From positions 1-9,938 of the forward strand of contig JAYSQR010000029.1 in NCBI GenBank assembly GCA_043721435.1: DNA of 9,938 nt, in the 5' to 3' direction. Origin of the DNA: VFJL01 sp043721435. GTDB taxonomy: Bacteria; Pseudomonadota; Gammaproteobacteria; Burkholderiales; Nitrosomonadaceae. The notes under the pieces were generated by a model. The model did not search any database, was not told the DNA's origin, and saw nothing but the letters and a program-made list of their open reading frames with translations. Below are positions 8,601-9,938 of this stretch, piece by piece. The position numbers and the translations under genes were made by a program. Position 1 is the stretch's first letter. Every line of letters begins with the position of its first letter.

Positions 8601-9862
8601 TACAAGATGATGTTGGCCGCGAACGCGAACGGCATAGAACACCCTATGGGGCCACATTGCTGGTGCATGATGGTGAAGTAGTGAAAGCGGGAAAAGTGTT
8701 GGCGGCATGGGATCCACACACCCGTCCCATCATTACCGAGTATGCCGGCAAAGTGCGCTTTGAGAATGTCGAGGAAGGCGTTACGGTAGCCAAACAGATT
8801 GACGAAGTGACGGGTTTATCTACCCTGGTGGTGATCGATCCAAAACGTCGCGGGGTAACCCAGGCCAAGGGTTTGCGCCCATTAGTAAAACTGTTGGACG
8901 AAAAAGGCAATGAAGTGAAGATTGCCGGAGGCAATTTGTCCGTCAGCATCACGTTTCAGGTCGGTTGTATCATTACCGTGCGCGACGGACAGCAGGTCAG
9001 CGTGGGTGAAGTGCTGGCGCGGATTCCGCAAGAGAGCTCGAAAACCCGCGACATTACTGGCGGTCTGCCGCGTGTGGCAGAACTGTTCGAAGCCCGTTCT
9101 CCCAAGGATGCGGGCGTGCTTGCCGAAGTCACCGGTATCGTATCGTTCGGCAAAGATACCAAAGGAAAACAGCGCCTAGTGATTACCGATCTCGACGGAG
9201 TTTCACATGAGTACCTGATTTCCAAGGAGAAACACGTAACAGCACATGATGGTCAAGTGGTGAACAAGGGAGAGAGCATTGTTGATGGCCCGGCTGATCC
9301 GCACGATATTCTGCGTCTGCTGGGAGTAGAGGCACTGGCACGCTACATTACCGACGAAGTGCAGGATGTATACCGGCTCCAGGGCGTGAAAATCAACGAC
9401 AAGCACATCGAAGTGATCGTGCGGCAGATGCTGCGCCGTGTACATATCGTCGATGCCGGCGATACCCGCTTTATCTCGGGCGAGCAGGTGGAACGTGCGG
9501 ACCTGCTGGTGGAGAATGAACGGATGGTGGTGGAGGACAAGAAGATTGCGATCTACGATTTCACCCTGCTGGGTATCACCAAAGCATCGCTTTCTACAGA
9601 TTCATTCATTTCCGCCGCCTCCTTCCAGGAGACCACGCGTGTGCTGACTGAAGCGGCGATTATGGGTAAGAAGGATGATCTACGTGGCCTCAAGGAAAAC
9701 GTCATCGTTGGGCGGCTCATTCCCGCAGGTACCGGTCTGGCTTTCCACAACGCCCGCAAAAAACAGAGGGCGTTACCGGATAGCGGCGGTGAAGGTCATA
9801 GCCCGAGCGAAGGGAACATAGGAGAAACACAAGATAGCGAACATGAGCGGAGTCCGATTTAG
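5621..9862 (+). CDS. rpoC: DNA-directed RNA polymerase subunit beta'
   Basis: Beta' forms the clamp and carries the catalytic Mg. The 1413-aa product is complete. Zinc site 1 is Cys70, Cys72, Cys85 and Cys88. The catalytic NADFDGD motif has Asp460, Asp462 and Asp464, the same numbering as E. coli. The bridge helix is at about 778-813 (FISTHGARKGLADTALK). Zinc site 2 is Cys823, Cys897, Cys904 and Cys907. The trigger loop begins near MRTFHIGGAASR (941-952), and the SI3 insertion runs from about 951 to 1140 before GGLPRVAELFEAR. About nine extra residues, rich in Lys, lie at 708-726 relative to E. coli. The tail after GRLIPAGTGLAFH is a short polar, Ser/Glu/Gly-rich stretch. The ATG follows AGGAG (5610-5614) by six bases. 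The 99-base gap after rpoB (TAG stop) holds only small hairpins such as AAAGC/GCTTT (5545-5559), with no clear promoter or terminator, so rpoBC is probably one transcript. Confidence 0.99.
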   Translation: MKALLDLFKQVTQKEEFDSIKVGLASPEKIRSWSYGEVKKPETINYRTFKPERDGLFCAKIFGPVKDYECLCGKYKRLKHRGVICEKCGVEVTLSKVRRERMGHIELASPVAHIWFLKSLPSRLGIVLDMTLRDIERVLYFEAFVVTDPGMTPLARCQLLTDDDYRAKMEEYGDDFRASMGAEGIRDLLSNINIRAEIENLRREMATTGSETKMKKISKRLKVLEAFNKSGIKPEWMVLAVLPVLPPELRPLVPLDGGRFATSDLNDLYRRVINRNNRLKRLLELKAPEIIVRNEKRMLQEAVDSLLDNGRRGKAMTGANKRPLKSLADTIKGKGGRFRQNLLGKRVDYSGRSVIVVGPQLKLHQCGLPKKMALELFKPFIFNKLEIMGIASTIKAAKREVENETPIVWDILEDVIREHPVMLNRAPTLHRLGIQAFEPVLIEGKAIQLHPLVCAAFNADFDGDQMAVHVPLSLEAQMECRTLMMSTNNILSPANGEPIIVPSQDIVLGLYYTTRERVNARGEGMMFANISELSRAYESRVVELNAKILVRIKEYEVDAEGGRREITTRYDTTVGRALLSVILPAGLPFPLIDKALKKKEISKLINASFRRCGLRETVIFADKLMYSGFTYATRAGISICVDDMLTPPQKSDIIGAAEKEVQEIEAQYTSGLVTQGERYNKVVDIWGRAGDQVAKAMMDQLGVEPVYDRLTGEAKKDKKGKLLTQESFNSIYMMADSGARGSAAQIRQLAGMRGLMAKPDGSIIETPITANFREGLNVLQYFISTHGARKGLADTALKTANSGYLTRRLVDVTQDLVVTEDDCGTSNGAVLKALVEGGEVIEALRERVLGRVAANDVVNPEDQTVIYPAGALLDEDAVDTIESLGIDEVKVRTPLTCETRYGLCAKCYGRDLGRGTPVNVGEAVGVIAAQSIGEPGTQLTMRTFHIGGAASRTAVASQVESKSNGTVRYSPTMRYVINSRNELIAISRSGEVVIQDDVGRERERHRTPYGATLLVHDGEVVKAGKVLAAWDPHTRPIITEYAGKVRFENVEEGVTVAKQIDEVTGLSTLVVIDPKRRGVTQAKGLRPLVKLLDEKGNEVKIAGGNLSVSITFQVGCIITVRDGQQVSVGEVLARIPQESSKTRDITGGLPRVAELFEARSPKDAGVLAEVTGIVSFGKDTKGKQRLVITDLDGVSHEYLISKEKHVTAHDGQVVNKGESIVDGPADPHDILRLLGVEALARYITDEVQDVYRLQGVKINDKHIEVIVRQMLRRVHIVDAGDTRFISGEQVERADLLVENERMVVEDKKIAIYDFTLLGITKASLSTDSFISAASFQETTRVLTEAAIMGKKDDLRGLKENVIVGRLIPAGTGLAFHNARKKQRALPDSGGEGHSPSEGNIGETQDSEHERSPI

Positions 9863-9883
9863 TGGACGGGCAAGTCATCTAGA

Positions 9884-9914
9884 TTATGCCGCAGATTGTT
9901 GTCTGTTGGCATAA
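9884..9914 (+). other. Hairpin downstream of rpoC without a U-tract
   Basis: TTATGCC (9884-9890) pairs with GGCATAA (9908-9914). Inside, CAGA (9892-9895) pairs with TCTG (9902-9905) around TTGTTG. The stem begins 22 bases past the rpoC stop. Neither strand shows a T-run directly after the stem, so it is not a classical intrinsic terminator. It could protect or process the 3' end of the rpoBC message. What follows to the window end has no gene. Confidence 0.4.
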
Positions 9915-9938
9915 AACTGGTTAGCGAAATCAGCGGGT

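Overview
The window is a chromosomal housekeeping segment: the ribosomal stalk / RNA polymerase cluster rplJ-rplL-rpoB-rpoC, all on the + strand, with its cis-regulatory RNA. The organism looks like a betaproteobacterium. The four products align closely with the Escherichia coli proteins over nearly their whole length, both proteobacterial lineage insertions (beta SI2 and beta' SI3) are present, RpoB is 1357 aa and RpoC 1413 aa, and the gene order is canonical. The flavour suggests Nitrosomonadales-type relatives, but this is an impression from recall of such proteins and the genus cannot be fixed without a search.

Layout: 1-327 is non-coding and carries a recognisable L10 leader (about 11-200). 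Its long-range stem and GUAGA bulge form the autoregulatory binding site for the L10-L12 complex. A further hairpin follows, then a Shine-Dalgarno site. rplJ (L10, 328-852) starts with TTG. rplL (L7/L12, 915-1292) follows after 62 bases. The 155-base rplL-rpoB gap holds a large compound hairpin that includes the rplL stop codon, then a second hairpin with a U-rich tail; this is where E. coli has its attenuator and RNase III site. rpoB (1448-5521) and rpoC (5621-9862) are separated by 99 bases. The last 76 bases contain a hairpin without a U-tract; the expected next genes (often rpsL-rpsG-fusA) are not in view.

Functionally, L10 and L12 build the ribosomal stalk that recruits translation GTPases, and beta and beta' form the catalytic body of RNA polymerase. 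The RNA structures around rplJ and between rplL and rpoB are the expected means of letting excess L10-L12 repress its own translation and of setting lower beta/beta' output than L12 output.

All four genes are intact with their key catalytic and metal-binding residues. I see no mobile element, CRISPR array, tRNA, rRNA or accessory cassette, and no previously undescribed system. The observations worth checking are RNA structures and small lineage-specific protein differences. Comparisons with E. coli use its sequences from memory.
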